The position numbers and the translations under genes were made by a program. This document shows positions 1 to 7,630 of a stretch of DNA of 16,213 nt, one piece after another. Numbering within the stretch: position 1 is the stretch's first letter; each line of letters begins with the position of its first letter. The notes under the pieces are model-generated. The model was not told the DNA's origin. It was given only the letters and a program-made list of their open reading frames with translations, and ran no database searches. Origin of the DNA: Methanocorpusculum sp. (lineage in GTDB: Archaea > Halobacteriota > Methanomicrobia > Methanomicrobiales > Methanocorpusculaceae); NCBI GenBank assembly GCA_029987025.1, contig DALTWQ010000023.1, forward strand, positions 1 through 16,213. Direction: 5' to 3'.

Positions 1-387
1 ACGGTGGAAATGCTTAAATCACACAAAGGGCATAAAACATACAGGATTCTGGTTTCAGTAGATGACTCTATCTCTCAAGAATCTGTCGAAAAAGCCGTTT
101 CGGAGCTAAATGGAGCTTGGATTAGCCAGCGCACCCCAAATCGGGTTGCTCACCGGCGTGCTGATCTGGTGCGTAAGCGTCAGGTTCAGTCCATCCGTGT
201 TCTTGGCAAGGAAAACGGCCTCTACCGCATCGAAGTGGTAGGCGACAGCGGTCTCTACATAAAAGAACTCATATCAGGGGACGAAGGACGCACTGTTCCG
301 AGTCTCACCGAAATCCTCACCTCACCCGCAAAAGTCACAGAATTGGACGTTGTGCAGGTTGAAGGATTACCAAATAATGGAGCGTGA
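1..387 (+). CDS. pus10: tRNA pseudouridine synthase Pus10, C-terminal part (5' truncated by window edge)
   Basis: This is the C-terminal ~128 residues of the archaeal Pus10 pseudouridine synthase, which in Euryarchaeota makes pseudouridine at positions 54 and/or 55 of the tRNA T-loop. The reading frame is open from base 1, so the start and the catalytic aspartate lie to the left of the window. Visible Pus10 signatures are the block QRTPNRVAHRRADLVRKR (about residues 42-59), followed by the strand reading GLYIKELISGDEGRTVPS (about 83-100), which matches the conserved end of the catalytic domain. The protein ends shortly afterwards, as expected for the family. The stop codon is six bases before rpl21e, so the two are very likely co-transcribed. 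Identification is from motif recall, and the N-terminal domain cannot be assessed. Confidence 0.88.
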   Translation, partial: TVEMLKSHKGHKTYRILVSVDDSISQESVEKAVSELNGAWISQRTPNRVAHRRADLVRKRQVQSIRVLGKENGLYRIEVVGDSGLYIKELISGDEGRTVPSLTEILTSPAKVTELDVVQVEGLPNNGA

Positions 388-393
388 AACAAC

Positions 394-693
394 ATGGCAC
401 ATCACAACGGTATCAAGAAAGGCACCAGATATAAGTTACAGAAGACTCTGCGTACACGCGGAATGCCGAATGTAACCAAGAGCATTCAGAACTTCGAAAT
501 CGGACAGAAGGTCCACATCGTTCTCGATTCAAGCGTCCAGAAGGGACAGCCGCACCCGAGATTCCACGGTAAGACCGGAACTATCATCGGTCAGCGCGGA
601 AGAGCATGGCTCCTTGAGATTGCTGACGGCGGAATGACCAAGACCGTCATCGCAAGACCCCAGCACCTTACTGCACAGAAATTCAAGAACTAA
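394..693 (+). CDS. rpl21e: 50S ribosomal protein L21e
   Basis: A 99-residue basic protein with the full length and sequence character of archaeal/eukaryotic ribosomal protein L21e, a large-subunit protein. The N-terminus MAHHNGIKKGTRYKL, the central stretch GQKVHIVLDSSVQKGQPHPR (about 37-56) and the following FHGKTGTIIGQRGRAWLLEI (about 58-77) are typical of the SH3-like L21e fold. The ATG at 394 is preceded by GGAG at 379-382, a reasonable Shine-Dalgarno that overlaps the end of pus10. It sits between pus10 and rpoF, and the rpl21e-rpoF adjacency is well conserved in Euryarchaeota. No anomalies are visible. Confidence 0.96.
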   Translation: MAHHNGIKKGTRYKLQKTLRTRGMPNVTKSIQNFEIGQKVHIVLDSSVQKGQPHPRFHGKTGTIIGQRGRAWLLEIADGGMTKTVIARPQHLTAQKFKN

Positions 694-723
694 CTCCCCC
701 CAATACTTATTTTACACTTCTTT

Positions 724-728
724 GGAGG
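724..728 (+). promoter_or_regulatory. Shine-Dalgarno site of rpoF
   Basis: The sequence GGAGG ends six bases before the ATG at 735. It is the strongest ribosome binding site in the left-hand operon and fixes the rpoF start. The genes that follow it (DUF655, ksgA and the HemK-like gene) lack a comparable site. Confidence 0.75.
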
Positions 729-734
729 AAACGC

Positions 735-1106
735 ATGAAAGTTAAAAAAATTATTCAGGAAGACATGATGACCCTCCCTGAACTCAGGGAAGAACTCATC
801 GCTATCCGTGACAAACGCGGAGATAATGCTGAAGAGACCGAAGGAACCGGAAGAACACTCTCCTACGAACTGCGTAAGAGTATCGACCATGCAGACTCCC
901 TTGGAAAATGCAGCGTTGAAACTGCAAAGTCTCTCTTTGAGGAACTTGAAGGCGTTGAAAAAATTACTCCGGAAATTGCCGCACGTCTCGTAAACATCAT
1001 GCCGCAGACCCGCGATGAGATTCGTGCAATCTACGCAAAAGAACGTTTCTCCCTTCTTCCTGATGATATCGACGCAATCTTAGACATTCTGAAAAAGCAC
1101 GCCTGA
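735..1106 (+). CDS. rpoF: DNA-directed RNA polymerase subunit F (Rpo4/RpoF)
   Basis: A 123-residue acidic protein matching archaeal RNA polymerase subunit F, the counterpart of eukaryotic Rpb4. It pairs with subunit E (Rpb7) to form the stalk of RNA polymerase. The N-terminal region starts MKVKKIIQED, consistent with the beta strand that packs on subunit E. The C-terminal half (about 81-119, with NIMPQTRDEIRAIYAKER) has the HRDC-like helical fold, and the motif around P90-Q-T-R-D-E-I is characteristic. The start is supported by GGAGG at 724-728. It lies 41 bases after rpl21e and 7 bases before the DUF655 gene. This neighbourhood matches the well-known euryarchaeal order, which supports the call. 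Confidence 0.94.
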   Translation: MKVKKIIQEDMMTLPELREELIAIRDKRGDNAEETEGTGRTLSYELRKSIDHADSLGKCSVETAKSLFEELEGVEKITPEIAARLVNIMPQTRDEIRAIYAKERFSLLPDDIDAILDILKKHA

Positions 1107-1113
1107 GTAAATT

Positions 1114-1692
1114 ATGCCCCCGAAAACAGAAAGAAAGGATAAGAAGGAAGTTGAGGCTGTCGTCTTGGATTATCTCCAGTGGGGATATGCTGATGACAAA
1201 CGCCCGTTAAATCAGCGTGAGCCTGTAATCATTGCAGTAGGCACAGACCAGTTCAAACTGCTTGAGCTGATTGCCAAGCGTGACCGTGCCATTAATCTGC
1301 ATGATATTGTCTATATCGGAGACGGCGAACGCAAGGATGTCGAGCGTGTCAAGCGCCGGCTTTCATATGATGAACTGACTTCAACGGCAAAAGGTGAGCT
1401 GGAAACTGCCGTGGAAGAAATCATTGCGAAAAACGAAGCACGCTACATTGAGTTCTACAATACATCGGTTCCTATGAGCCTTAAGATGCACATGTTAAAC
1501 CTCCTCCCGGGCTTCGGTAAAAAGATGCTTGCAGATACTCTTGCAGAACGTCAGAAAAAACCGTTCGAAAGTTTTGCTGACATTAAGGCAAGAGTCAAGG
1601 CTCTGCAGAAGCCTGAGAAATTTATTCGTGAACGTGTTCTTCTTGAACTGGAAACTCCGGACGAGAAGTATCACGTATTCACCTCAAAATAA
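1114..1692 (+). CDS. DUF655 family protein with helix-hairpin-helix motif
   Basis: A 192-residue protein of the archaeal DUF655 family, whose biochemical role is not established. After a charged N-terminus, residues about 12-70 (VEAVVLDYLQWG...VYIGDG) look like a small beta-rich, OB-like domain. A helical linker follows (about 85-120). Residues 130-143 (LLPGFGKKMLADTL) form a helix-hairpin-helix motif of the kind that binds nucleic acid non-specifically, and FESFADIKARV (151-161) is a likely second half. The ATG at 1114 follows the rpoF stop by seven bases with no clear Shine-Dalgarno, so translation may be coupled or use a weak site. Family members sit between rpoF and ksgA in many Euryarchaeota, which hints at a ribosome- or RNA-related role by association only. 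Confidence 0.87.
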   Translation: MPPKTERKDKKEVEAVVLDYLQWGYADDKRPLNQREPVIIAVGTDQFKLLELIAKRDRAINLHDIVYIGDGERKDVERVKRRLSYDELTSTAKGELETAVEEIIAKNEARYIEFYNTSVPMSLKMHMLNLLPGFGKKMLADTLAERQKKPFESFADIKARVKALQKPEKFIRERVLLELETPDEKYHVFTSK

Positions 1693-1701
1693 TTCTTTTT
1701 T

Positions 1702-2481
1702 ATGGGTGCGTTTAAAGATCAGCATTTTTTAACTGACGAACGGGCAGTTGAAAAAATCGCTGATGCTGTGCCTGTTTCCGGTAGAACTATTTTAGAAATC
1801 GGACCCGGCGGCGGGGTTCTTACCCGCGCACTGCTTGACCGCGGCGCTGTTGTTCACGCGGTTGAACTTGATGCCGGACTTATTCCGAATCTTGAGCAGA
1901 GGTTTGCTGATGAATTAGCTGACGGCAGACTTACGATAACATTAGGCGATGCATCAAAGGTCCCACTTCCGTCCTACGAAGCAGTTGTTGCAAATCTGCC
2001 GTACTCCATCTCTTCGAAGATAACATTCCGTCTCCTTGAAGAAGGGTTTGAAGAGGCTGTTTTAATGTATCAGCTTGAGTTTGCAAAGCGGATGGCGGCA
2101 GTCCCTAATACAAGCGACTACGGAAGGCTTTCTGTTACCGTACAGGCTTATGCTGATGTAGAGCTGATTCTGGAGCTTCCGCCTCATGCGTTTTCTCCTG
2201 CGCCCGAGGTCTGGTCCGCAGTTGTTATTGTACGGCCGCGTCCTGCGCCGGTTCCGATTGAAGACAGACATGTATTTGAAAATGTTGTGCGTGAACTCTT
2301 TTCGCACCGGAGAAAGACCATCGCAAACGGATTCAAAGGTCTTGCCGCATTCTATGGAAAAGAGGCGGTGAAAAATTTTACCGCCTCGCTGGATTCTGCA
2401 GTTCTCGAAAAGCGGCCGGAGGTTCTGTCTGTGACTGAGTTTATTGAGCTTTCAAATACCCTCTGCCGCTTTATCAAATAA
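1702..2481 (+). CDS. ksgA: 16S rRNA (adenine-N6,N6)-dimethyltransferase KsgA
   Basis: A 259-residue KsgA/Dim1 enzyme. It dimethylates two adjacent adenines in the loop of the 3'-terminal helix of 16S rRNA and acts as a checkpoint in small-subunit assembly. Visible motifs are the SAM-binding LEIGPGGGVLT (31-41), acidic E55 for the ribose hydroxyls, the catalytic NLPYSISS (98-105), YQLEFAKRM (123-131), the PPHAFSPAPEVWSAVV strand/loop (160-175) and C-terminal SHRRKTI (201-207). Length is slightly short, as is usual for archaeal members. The start at 1702 lacks a Shine-Dalgarno: the nine-base spacer after DUF655 is TTC plus six Ts. The sequence MGAFKDQHFLTD agrees with the family's N-terminus, so the start is secure. 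Confidence 0.95.
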   Translation: MGAFKDQHFLTDERAVEKIADAVPVSGRTILEIGPGGGVLTRALLDRGAVVHAVELDAGLIPNLEQRFADELADGRLTITLGDASKVPLPSYEAVVANLPYSISSKITFRLLEEGFEEAVLMYQLEFAKRMAAVPNTSDYGRLSVTVQAYADVELILELPPHAFSPAPEVWSAVVIVRPRPAPVPIEDRHVFENVVRELFSHRRKTIANGFKGLAAFYGKEAVKNFTASLDSAVLEKRPEVLSVTEFIELSNTLCRFIK

Positions 2482-2490
2482 CTTTTTTGT

Positions 2491-3051
2491 ATGTACGATA
2501 TCAATCAGATTTATATGCCGGCTGAAGATACGTTTCTTCTGCGCGATGCTGCATTATCTGAGGTATCCCCTGATGACCTGGTTCTGGAGGTAGGAACCGG
2601 TTCGGGTGAGATTGCAGCAGTTGTATCCCGCGCCGCAAAGCAGACTCTTGCCTGCGAAATAAATCCGCATGCGGCAGCCTATGCACATGAGGTGAACGGA
2701 GTTGAGGTTGTCCGCTGTGATTTGTTCGCTGCGGTATCCGGTCAGTTTGATTTGATTTTATTCAATGCCCCCTATCTTCCGACAGCACCTGAGGAGCGGA
2801 TGAATGACTGGCTTGAGTATGCCTTAGATGGCGGGATTTCCGGCTGTGATACGGTTTTCAGATTCCTGCGTGAAGCGCCGGCACATCTGACTCCGGACGG
2901 CAGGATTCTTCTTCTTATCTCATCGCTTACCGGCGAAGATGAGGTCATCCGGTTTGCGGAAAAGTGCGGGCTTTCTGCAGAAACTGCAGCATGTGAACGT
3001 GAAGAGGACGGGGAAGAACTGATTGTGCTGAAACTGGTTAGAAAAGAGTAA
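2491..3051 (+). CDS. HemK/PrmC-Mtq2-type protein N5-glutamine methyltransferase
   Basis: A 186-residue class I methyltransferase of the archaeal HemK-like group, related to eukaryotic Mtq2, which methylates the glutamine of the GGQ motif in class I release factors. There is no N-terminal PrmC substrate domain, as is normal for the archaeal/eukaryotic form. Visible elements are the YMPAEDT block (8-14), SAM motif LEVGTGSGEIA (32-42), acidic E56, and the catalytic loop LILFNAPYLPT (88-98). The usual NPPY is NAPY here (92-95); N92, P94 and Y95 are retained. The gene starts nine bases after ksgA, behind a spacer with six Ts and no Shine-Dalgarno. It is the last gene of the operon. Its position beside ksgA is common in Euryarchaeota. 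The release-factor substrate is inferred from the family. Confidence 0.87.
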   Translation: MYDINQIYMPAEDTFLLRDAALSEVSPDDLVLEVGTGSGEIAAVVSRAAKQTLACEINPHAAAYAHEVNGVEVVRCDLFAAVSGQFDLILFNAPYLPTAPEERMNDWLEYALDGGISGCDTVFRFLREAPAHLTPDGRILLLISSLTGEDEVIRFAEKCGLSAETAACEREEDGEELIVLKLVRKE

Positions 3052-3052
3052 G

Positions 3053-3077
3053 TTAAAAAATAGAACAGAAAAATCCT
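3053..3077 (-). terminator. Oligo-T terminator for the alaS-lig transcript
   Basis: Read on the minus strand, the 25 bases after the ligase stop codon contain a run of five Ts and then a run of six Ts, typical of archaeal intrinsic termination. The two convergent stop-codon regions also form an 8-base inverted repeat (3044-3051 with 3078-3085), because both genes end in the same AGAGTAA context. This could allow a weak hairpin, but there is no T run on the plus strand. Confidence 0.5.
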
Positions 3078-4718
3078 TTACTCTTCCTTATTCTGCATCG
3101 AATATCTCCGGTGCAGACTCTCCATTGTTTCAATCTCACCGGCGTCTTTATCATCCCTGAGCCGTACAAACCGCGGGAATCGCAGAGCATAACCGGCAGG
3201 ATAATTCGTACTCCGCTGCAGTTCTGCATATCCCACCTCAAAGACAACGTCCGGTTCGAAGGTAACCGTCTTTCCCTTCTCCGAGAGAACCTTGTCCTTA
3301 AAAAGTTCATAGAGGGTTGAAAGCATGGCATCATCAATGCCGGTTGCAACGCGTGAGATTTCAAGAAGTTCGCCGTTTTCATCCTGACAGGCGAGAATAA
3401 ACGAACCAAACACTTTTGCACGCTTACCTTCACCCCACTCAGCGCCGGTAACAGCGAGGTCAATGGTGTCTACCTCCGGCTTGATTTTAATCCAGAGTTT
3501 ACCTCTGTTGCCCGGAAGATACGGGGCGTCCAGTACTTTGAGCATGATACCTTCGTTTCCCGCATCAAGTGCTGCATGGTAGTAGCTTTCAATCTCATCT
3601 GCCGAGCTGCTTACAATCTGCGGCGCAACATACTCAGACATGACCTCAGTTAAGATTTCGCGGCGCTTTGAAAACGGCAGGTCGATTAAGGTTTCTCCGT
3701 CGCAGACAAGGATGTCGAAAACGCACGGGCGCAGCTCAATCTGTTCCTGTGCGGCATCAATGTCATGTTTGCGTCTGATTCTTCGAAGTACTGTCTGGAA
3801 CGGCATCGGTTTGCCGTTCAGAATTGCAATGACTTCACCGTCAATTATGACATCGTGCGTTGTTGCGGCAGAGAGTTTTGCAACAACGTCAGGCAGGGAT
3901 ACTGTCATCTCTTCGAGTTTGCGGGAGTAAATGGCAGCTTTGTTTCCTACCTTGTGGAACTGAAACCTGCTTCCGTCGTACTTGTTCTCCGCGGCAAGAG
4001 AGCCGTGGGTTTCAAGCATGCCTTTGATGGAGCCCGCCTGGGCGAGCATCATCTTGACAGGTTTGAAAGGTGTGATATGTGTCTCAAGCAGTTTTTCAGG
4101 CTTGGTTTTTGCAAGGAGCGCAACCTCACCTAAATCATTTAACGCCTGATGCGCATGCTCAACGGTTTCAGACGGAATTGAAAATGCTTTGGCGATGGCA
4201 TCTTTAATGACGCCTTCGCCCACACCTATGCGCATCTCTTCGAGCATAAGACGGCTTAAGTAGCGTCCTTCCAACGGAGACGCGTTGGAGAACAGATACT
4301 GTGCAGTACGCATCCTCTCCTGCTGGGATTTTCTGCCCTGCGTTTTTGCCATCGCCATAAACCGGTTCCAGACATCCATGAGTTCCAGATTTTCGGAGAA
4401 GAATGTTGTCTGTTCACGTTTTGCAAGAAGTTCTTCAACAACAGAACCGGTATCTCCGGATGCATTTACCGCAGATATCACATACTCGCGTTTTTTTCCG
4501 ATGACATAGGCTAAAGCTTCGTAGAGAAGCGACGGTCCGAACATCAGTTTTTCCGCGGACCAGTCGGGAAAGAGTCTGCCGCGGGCAAACCTGACAAAAA
4601 TCTGCAGTTCATCCTCAGGAATCGAGGGAAAAACTTCAGCAAGCGCATCAGTCATAGCAAGACGGGATGACATCTGCTCAATCTTCTGACAGATTTCAGC
4701 AAACTCTAAGAACAGCAT
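3078..4718 (-). CDS. lig: ATP-dependent DNA ligase
   Basis: A 546-residue replicative-type archaeal DNA ligase that seals 3'-OH/5'-phosphate nicks. The N-terminal ~220 residues are the helical DNA-binding domain. The adenylation domain holds motif I, ENKYDGSRFQ (244-253), with K246 as the nucleotidyl lysine. Later motifs are DGEV (293-296), motif III RPCVFDILV (330-338), motif IV EGIMLK (389-394) and motif V WIKIKPE (409-415). The OB-fold domain follows, ending with the conserved RFPRFVRLRDDK (513-524). Length is normal. It lies 20 bases downstream of alaS on the same strand. The spacer holds seven Ts on the coding strand and no Shine-Dalgarno precedes the ATG, so it may be expressed by read-through or from its own unseen promoter. 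Confidence 0.96.
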   Translation of the reverse strand: MLFLEFAEICQKIEQMSSRLAMTDALAEVFPSIPEDELQIFVRFARGRLFPDWSAEKLMFGPSLLYEALAYVIGKKREYVISAVNASGDTGSVVEELLAKREQTTFFSENLELMDVWNRFMAMAKTQGRKSQQERMRTAQYLFSNASPLEGRYLSRLMLEEMRIGVGEGVIKDAIAKAFSIPSETVEHAHQALNDLGEVALLAKTKPEKLLETHITPFKPVKMMLAQAGSIKGMLETHGSLAAENKYDGSRFQFHKVGNKAAIYSRKLEEMTVSLPDVVAKLSAATTHDVIIDGEVIAILNGKPMPFQTVLRRIRRKHDIDAAQEQIELRPCVFDILVCDGETLIDLPFSKRREILTEVMSEYVAPQIVSSSADEIESYYHAALDAGNEGIMLKVLDAPYLPGNRGKLWIKIKPEVDTIDLAVTGAEWGEGKRAKVFGSFILACQDENGELLEISRVATGIDDAMLSTLYELFKDKVLSEKGKTVTFEPDVVFEVGYAELQRSTNYPAGYALRFPRFVRLRDDKDAGEIETMESLHRRYSMQNKEE

Positions 4719-4721
4719 GAT

Positions 4722-4728
4722 AAAAAAA
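4722..4728 (-). other. Seven-T tract in the alaS-lig spacer
   Basis: On the minus strand a run of seven Ts lies between the alaS stop and the lig ATG, three bases before the start codon. Such tracts are intrinsic termination signals in archaea, so this may reduce read-through into lig. No hairpin was seen. Confidence 0.35.
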
Positions 4729-4738
4729 TAAGAAGGGC

Positions 4739-7471
4739 TTAGAGCATGCCCTTTACAACTGATTCTGCTTTGGCTAAGGCATCACCAATCTTTGAAGCGT
4801 CAGAGCCGGCACCCTGAGCCATAGTCGGCTTTCCTCCGCCTTTGCCGCCTACGACAGCGCAGACTTCACCGACAAGTTTTCCAGCGTTTACTTTCTCGCA
4901 TCCTGATGCGGCAACAACACCTACCCCGTCAGCAGAGGTGATTAAGACCGCAACACCGCCGCGTTCTGCAACAGCGGATGCAACGGTTACCAGTTCTTTG
5001 CGGGAGACATCGAGCTGCTTTACCACAACCTCGACACCGTTTACGGTGACTCCTTCAATGCGGGATATTTCAAGGTCGGCAATCTTTGCCCGCAGACGTT
5101 CAATCTCCTTTCTCTGGTCTTTCCACTCGGTAAAGAACCGCTCAACAGCGCCCGGCAGGTTTTCTGTCTGAACAGATAAGGTCTCTGCCGAGGTGTTTAA
5201 GAGTCCCTGGATGTGCTGCATTGCATCAAGTGCTGCAAATCCGCAGGCGAACTCAAGACGCTCAACACCGTCCTGGATGTGTTCAAGACGGAGCAGTTTG
5301 ATGGGACCAATCTCGCCGGTTGAAGTACAGTGAGTACCTGCACATGCTTCGATTTCCGGACCCATCTTTACAATACGCAGTTCTTTTCCCGGCGGAACTC
5401 CTCCCTGATACAGGGCGAAACCATACTTCTGCTCGGCTTCAACACGCGGCTTGAAGGCGATTTCAACCGGAAGGTTTTCCATGACGAGTTTGTTTGCGTA
5501 TGCTTCGATGCGCTTTAATTCATCATCAGTGATGTGGGTGTAGTGTCTGATATCCAGTCTTGCAGACTCAGGGGATAACTGGGAACCGGCCTGGTGAATA
5601 TGCGGACCTAAGACTTCCTTTGCAGCACGGATAACCATGTGTGTTCCGGAGTGGTGGCGCATGAGGGCACGGCGGTGTTCTTCGTCAAGGGTTCCTTTAA
5701 CTTTGTCGCCTGCCTTAAAGACCGGTTCTGATAATTTATGGAGAATAACATCTCCGTATTTGACCGTCTCAATGACCTTTGCAGATGCTTTTCCGGCTAA
5801 GACACCGACATCCGAGGGCTGTCCTCCTCCTTCCGGGTAGAAGCAGGTTGAGTCAAGCACTACATAATTTTCAATGACGTCAAGGACGGTTGCCTCAAAC
5901 TCCATCCTGTCCGGATAGAGGTAGTAGGCTTTTTCGGTTGCCGGCAGCTTCTCGATTCTTTCCGCATACTTTGCAAGCGGGGACACCGGTTTTTCTCCTT
6001 CGTTTTCGGAGTGCATATCTGCAATCTGCGAGTCGAAGTCATCCGGAATCTCGAACTTTGCACCGGTTTCGGTGAGAGTCTTTTTCATCAGATCTACCGG
6101 GATACCGTGGGAGTCGTATAAGGTGATGAGTTCTGCTAACGGAACCGGCTCGTTCTTTTTGACGTAGGTCTGACCGACTCTCTGGACGGTTCTGGTTCCG
6201 CGTGCGATGGTGGCATCGTATTTTTCCACTTCGCGTGCGATGATTTCTCTGACAATTGCCGGGTTCTGCTCGAAGTTGGATAAACCGATGTCTTCCATCT
6301 GTGCAACAACAAGGTCGCCTAAGTCCTCATCGACATGTGCTTCCTGCATCATTCTGATGCTTCTTCTAAGAACAAGCCGTGCAAGGTATCCTTCGCGGAC
6401 GTTGGACGGTACAATCAGATCTCCTAACATGTAAGCGAGACATCTGGTGTGGTCGCAGAGCGCGTAGATGTTTTCCATCGGAACAATGATTTCTTCGAGT
6501 TTTTTGACGGAAAGACCTGATGCGTCTGCTACTTTCTGTCTGAGCTCGCTGATTTTTTCTCCTCTGATATCCATTAATCCGGCGAACTGTGCGTTCTTTC
6601 CGAGGATGGACTCAATTTCCGGATTATTTAAGTAGTCCTCCATGCCGGCGGAGTTTAAGAGGCGCGGAATCATGTCGGGGAAGACTGCATCGTATGCTGT
6701 CGGCGTTCCGCAGGATGCCCAGGTAAAGCGCTCGAGACCATACCCGGTATCTACGATGCGAAGCGGCATCTCATAGTAGTCTTTGCCGTCAATCATGACC
6801 TTCGGTTTTCCGGAGTTCTTACGGGAAAGGTTCATGAAGACGAGAGTTCCCACTTCAAGACCCCCCATTAAGACTTCTACGGATGCACCTGCGTTTCCGC
6901 CGCCGAACCACGGGTTTTCTTTGAAGGTTAAGCGGTTTAAGTCTCCGCCTACGGATTCAACGAATCCGGCGCAGAGTTCAACACAGCGGTCCTTGAAGTA
7001 GACCGGGTGTTCGTCGGTGTTGAAGGCGTGGTGCGCCATCATCTCGAAGCAGGTGAAGTGTCTTCCGGAACGGCCGACGTTATCAAGGTCGTTTAAGCGG
7101 ATGCACGGCTGTGAGATGGTTAAGGGGTTTGCCGGCGGCGGACAGATTCCGCTTGTTACAAACGGCTGGAAGTTTGCAATAGATGCGATGGTTAAGTAGA
7201 TATCATCTCTCCAGCGGGCTGCAACCGGGTAACGGCTGATTCTTGTGTGTCCGTTCTTTTCGAAGTAGGAAAGATATGCTTCACGCATCTCTGCTACAGT
7301 GTGTTTTTTGAAGAGCGGATTTCCGATGAACTGGTACGGTTCACATGGCGCATCGCCGCAAACCTCACGGGTCGGGTCAAGCGTCCAGAACGGCATGCCG
7401 CATTTCTTACAAATCTTGCGGACATATCCGTTTTCTTTAAAGAAGTCTAACTGATATTCGTTTTCGAGCAT
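4739..7471 (-). CDS. alaS: Alanyl-tRNA synthetase, archaeal type
   Basis: A 910-residue AlaRS of the archaeal subtype. It charges tRNA-Ala and hydrolyses mischarged Ser/Gly-tRNA. The N-terminal extension carries a putative zinc-binding group, CKKCG (21-25) with C38 and C43, typical of archaeal enzymes. The class II aminoacylation core includes FQPFVTSG (101-108), GRHFTCFEMMAHH (136-148) and GNAGASVEV (192-200). The editing domain has HHSGTH (606-611, an HxxxH motif from H607) and CAGTH (710-714), together forming the expected metal site. The C-terminal C-Ala domain ends with the glycine-rich GGKGGGKPTMAQGAG (875-889). All key residues are present and the length is normal. It is transcribed divergently from apgM behind a good TATA box at 7501-7508, and is followed by the DNA ligase gene. 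Confidence 0.97.
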   Translation of the reverse strand: MLENEYQLDFFKENGYVRKICKKCGMPFWTLDPTREVCGDAPCEPYQFIGNPLFKKHTVAEMREAYLSYFEKNGHTRISRYPVAARWRDDIYLTIASIANFQPFVTSGICPPPANPLTISQPCIRLNDLDNVGRSGRHFTCFEMMAHHAFNTDEHPVYFKDRCVELCAGFVESVGGDLNRLTFKENPWFGGGNAGASVEVLMGGLEVGTLVFMNLSRKNSGKPKVMIDGKDYYEMPLRIVDTGYGLERFTWASCGTPTAYDAVFPDMIPRLLNSAGMEDYLNNPEIESILGKNAQFAGLMDIRGEKISELRQKVADASGLSVKKLEEIIVPMENIYALCDHTRCLAYMLGDLIVPSNVREGYLARLVLRRSIRMMQEAHVDEDLGDLVVAQMEDIGLSNFEQNPAIVREIIAREVEKYDATIARGTRTVQRVGQTYVKKNEPVPLAELITLYDSHGIPVDLMKKTLTETGAKFEIPDDFDSQIADMHSENEGEKPVSPLAKYAERIEKLPATEKAYYLYPDRMEFEATVLDVIENYVVLDSTCFYPEGGGQPSDVGVLAGKASAKVIETVKYGDVILHKLSEPVFKAGDKVKGTLDEEHRRALMRHHSGTHMVIRAAKEVLGPHIHQAGSQLSPESARLDIRHYTHITDDELKRIEAYANKLVMENLPVEIAFKPRVEAEQKYGFALYQGGVPPGKELRIVKMGPEIEACAGTHCTSTGEIGPIKLLRLEHIQDGVERLEFACGFAALDAMQHIQGLLNTSAETLSVQTENLPGAVERFFTEWKDQRKEIERLRAKIADLEISRIEGVTVNGVEVVVKQLDVSRKELVTVASAVAERGGVAVLITSADGVGVVAASGCEKVNAGKLVGEVCAVVGGKGGGKPTMAQGAGSDASKIGDALAKAESVVKGML

Positions 7472-7500
7472 TCTGGGTATTCCCCGTTTGTAAATACTCC

Positions 7501-7508
7501 TTATATAT
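7501..7508 (-). promoter_or_regulatory. alaS: Predicted TATA box of alaS-lig
   Basis: Read on the minus strand the element is ATATATAA within CCAATATATAAGG, about 30 bases upstream of the alaS ATG. Archaeal spacing of roughly 25 bases places the transcription start near 7480, giving a very short leader. Confidence 0.65.
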
Positions 7509-7539
7509 TGGCAGGATAAGGGTATATTACTTTGCTAAT

Positions 7540-7559
7540 ATGCACAGAGTGTATGCACA
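7540..7559. repeat. Pair of ATGCACA direct repeats in the alaS/apgM divergent promoter
   Basis: ATGCACA occurs at 7540-7546 and again at 7553-7559, 13 bases apart (a little over one helical turn), midway between the two predicted TATA boxes. This could be a regulator or activator site serving either gene. It is a short repeat and may be chance. Confidence 0.3.
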
Positions 7560-7584
7560 ATTTTCATCCCCTATCCTTTTTCCC

Positions 7585-7596
7585 TTGACACGTCAA
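7585..7596. promoter_or_regulatory. Inverted repeat overlapping the upstream edge of the apgM TATA box
   Basis: TTGAC-AC-GTCAA is a 12-base element with 5-base arms. Its right end overlaps the first two bases of the predicted apgM TATA box, covering the BRE position. A regulator bound here would hinder or help TFB/TBP loading. The functional claim is inference from position only. Confidence 0.3.
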
Positions 7597-7604
7597 ATAT
7601 AATA
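7595..7604 (+). promoter_or_regulatory. apgM: Predicted TATA box of the apgM operon
   Basis: AAATATAATA lies about 27 bases upstream of the apgM ATG at 7631. Normal archaeal spacing puts the transcription start within a few bases of the start codon, so the apgM mRNA is probably leaderless or nearly so. No Shine-Dalgarno is visible before this ATG, in agreement. Confidence 0.6.
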
Positions 7605-7630
7605 CACATATCTATCATAGAGATTGTAAT

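Noticed and set aside
3044..3085. Inverted repeat formed by the two convergent stop-codon regions
   Set aside because: As a stand-alone regulatory element it is weak: it arises because both genes end in AGAGTAA, with a 26-base AT-rich loop. It is mentioned only as part of the terminator.
3053..3463. Antisense-frame open reading frame over the 3' part of the DNA ligase gene
   Set aside because: It is a shifted frame of the ligase coding sequence without recognisable domains. The ligase motifs are intact in the true frame.
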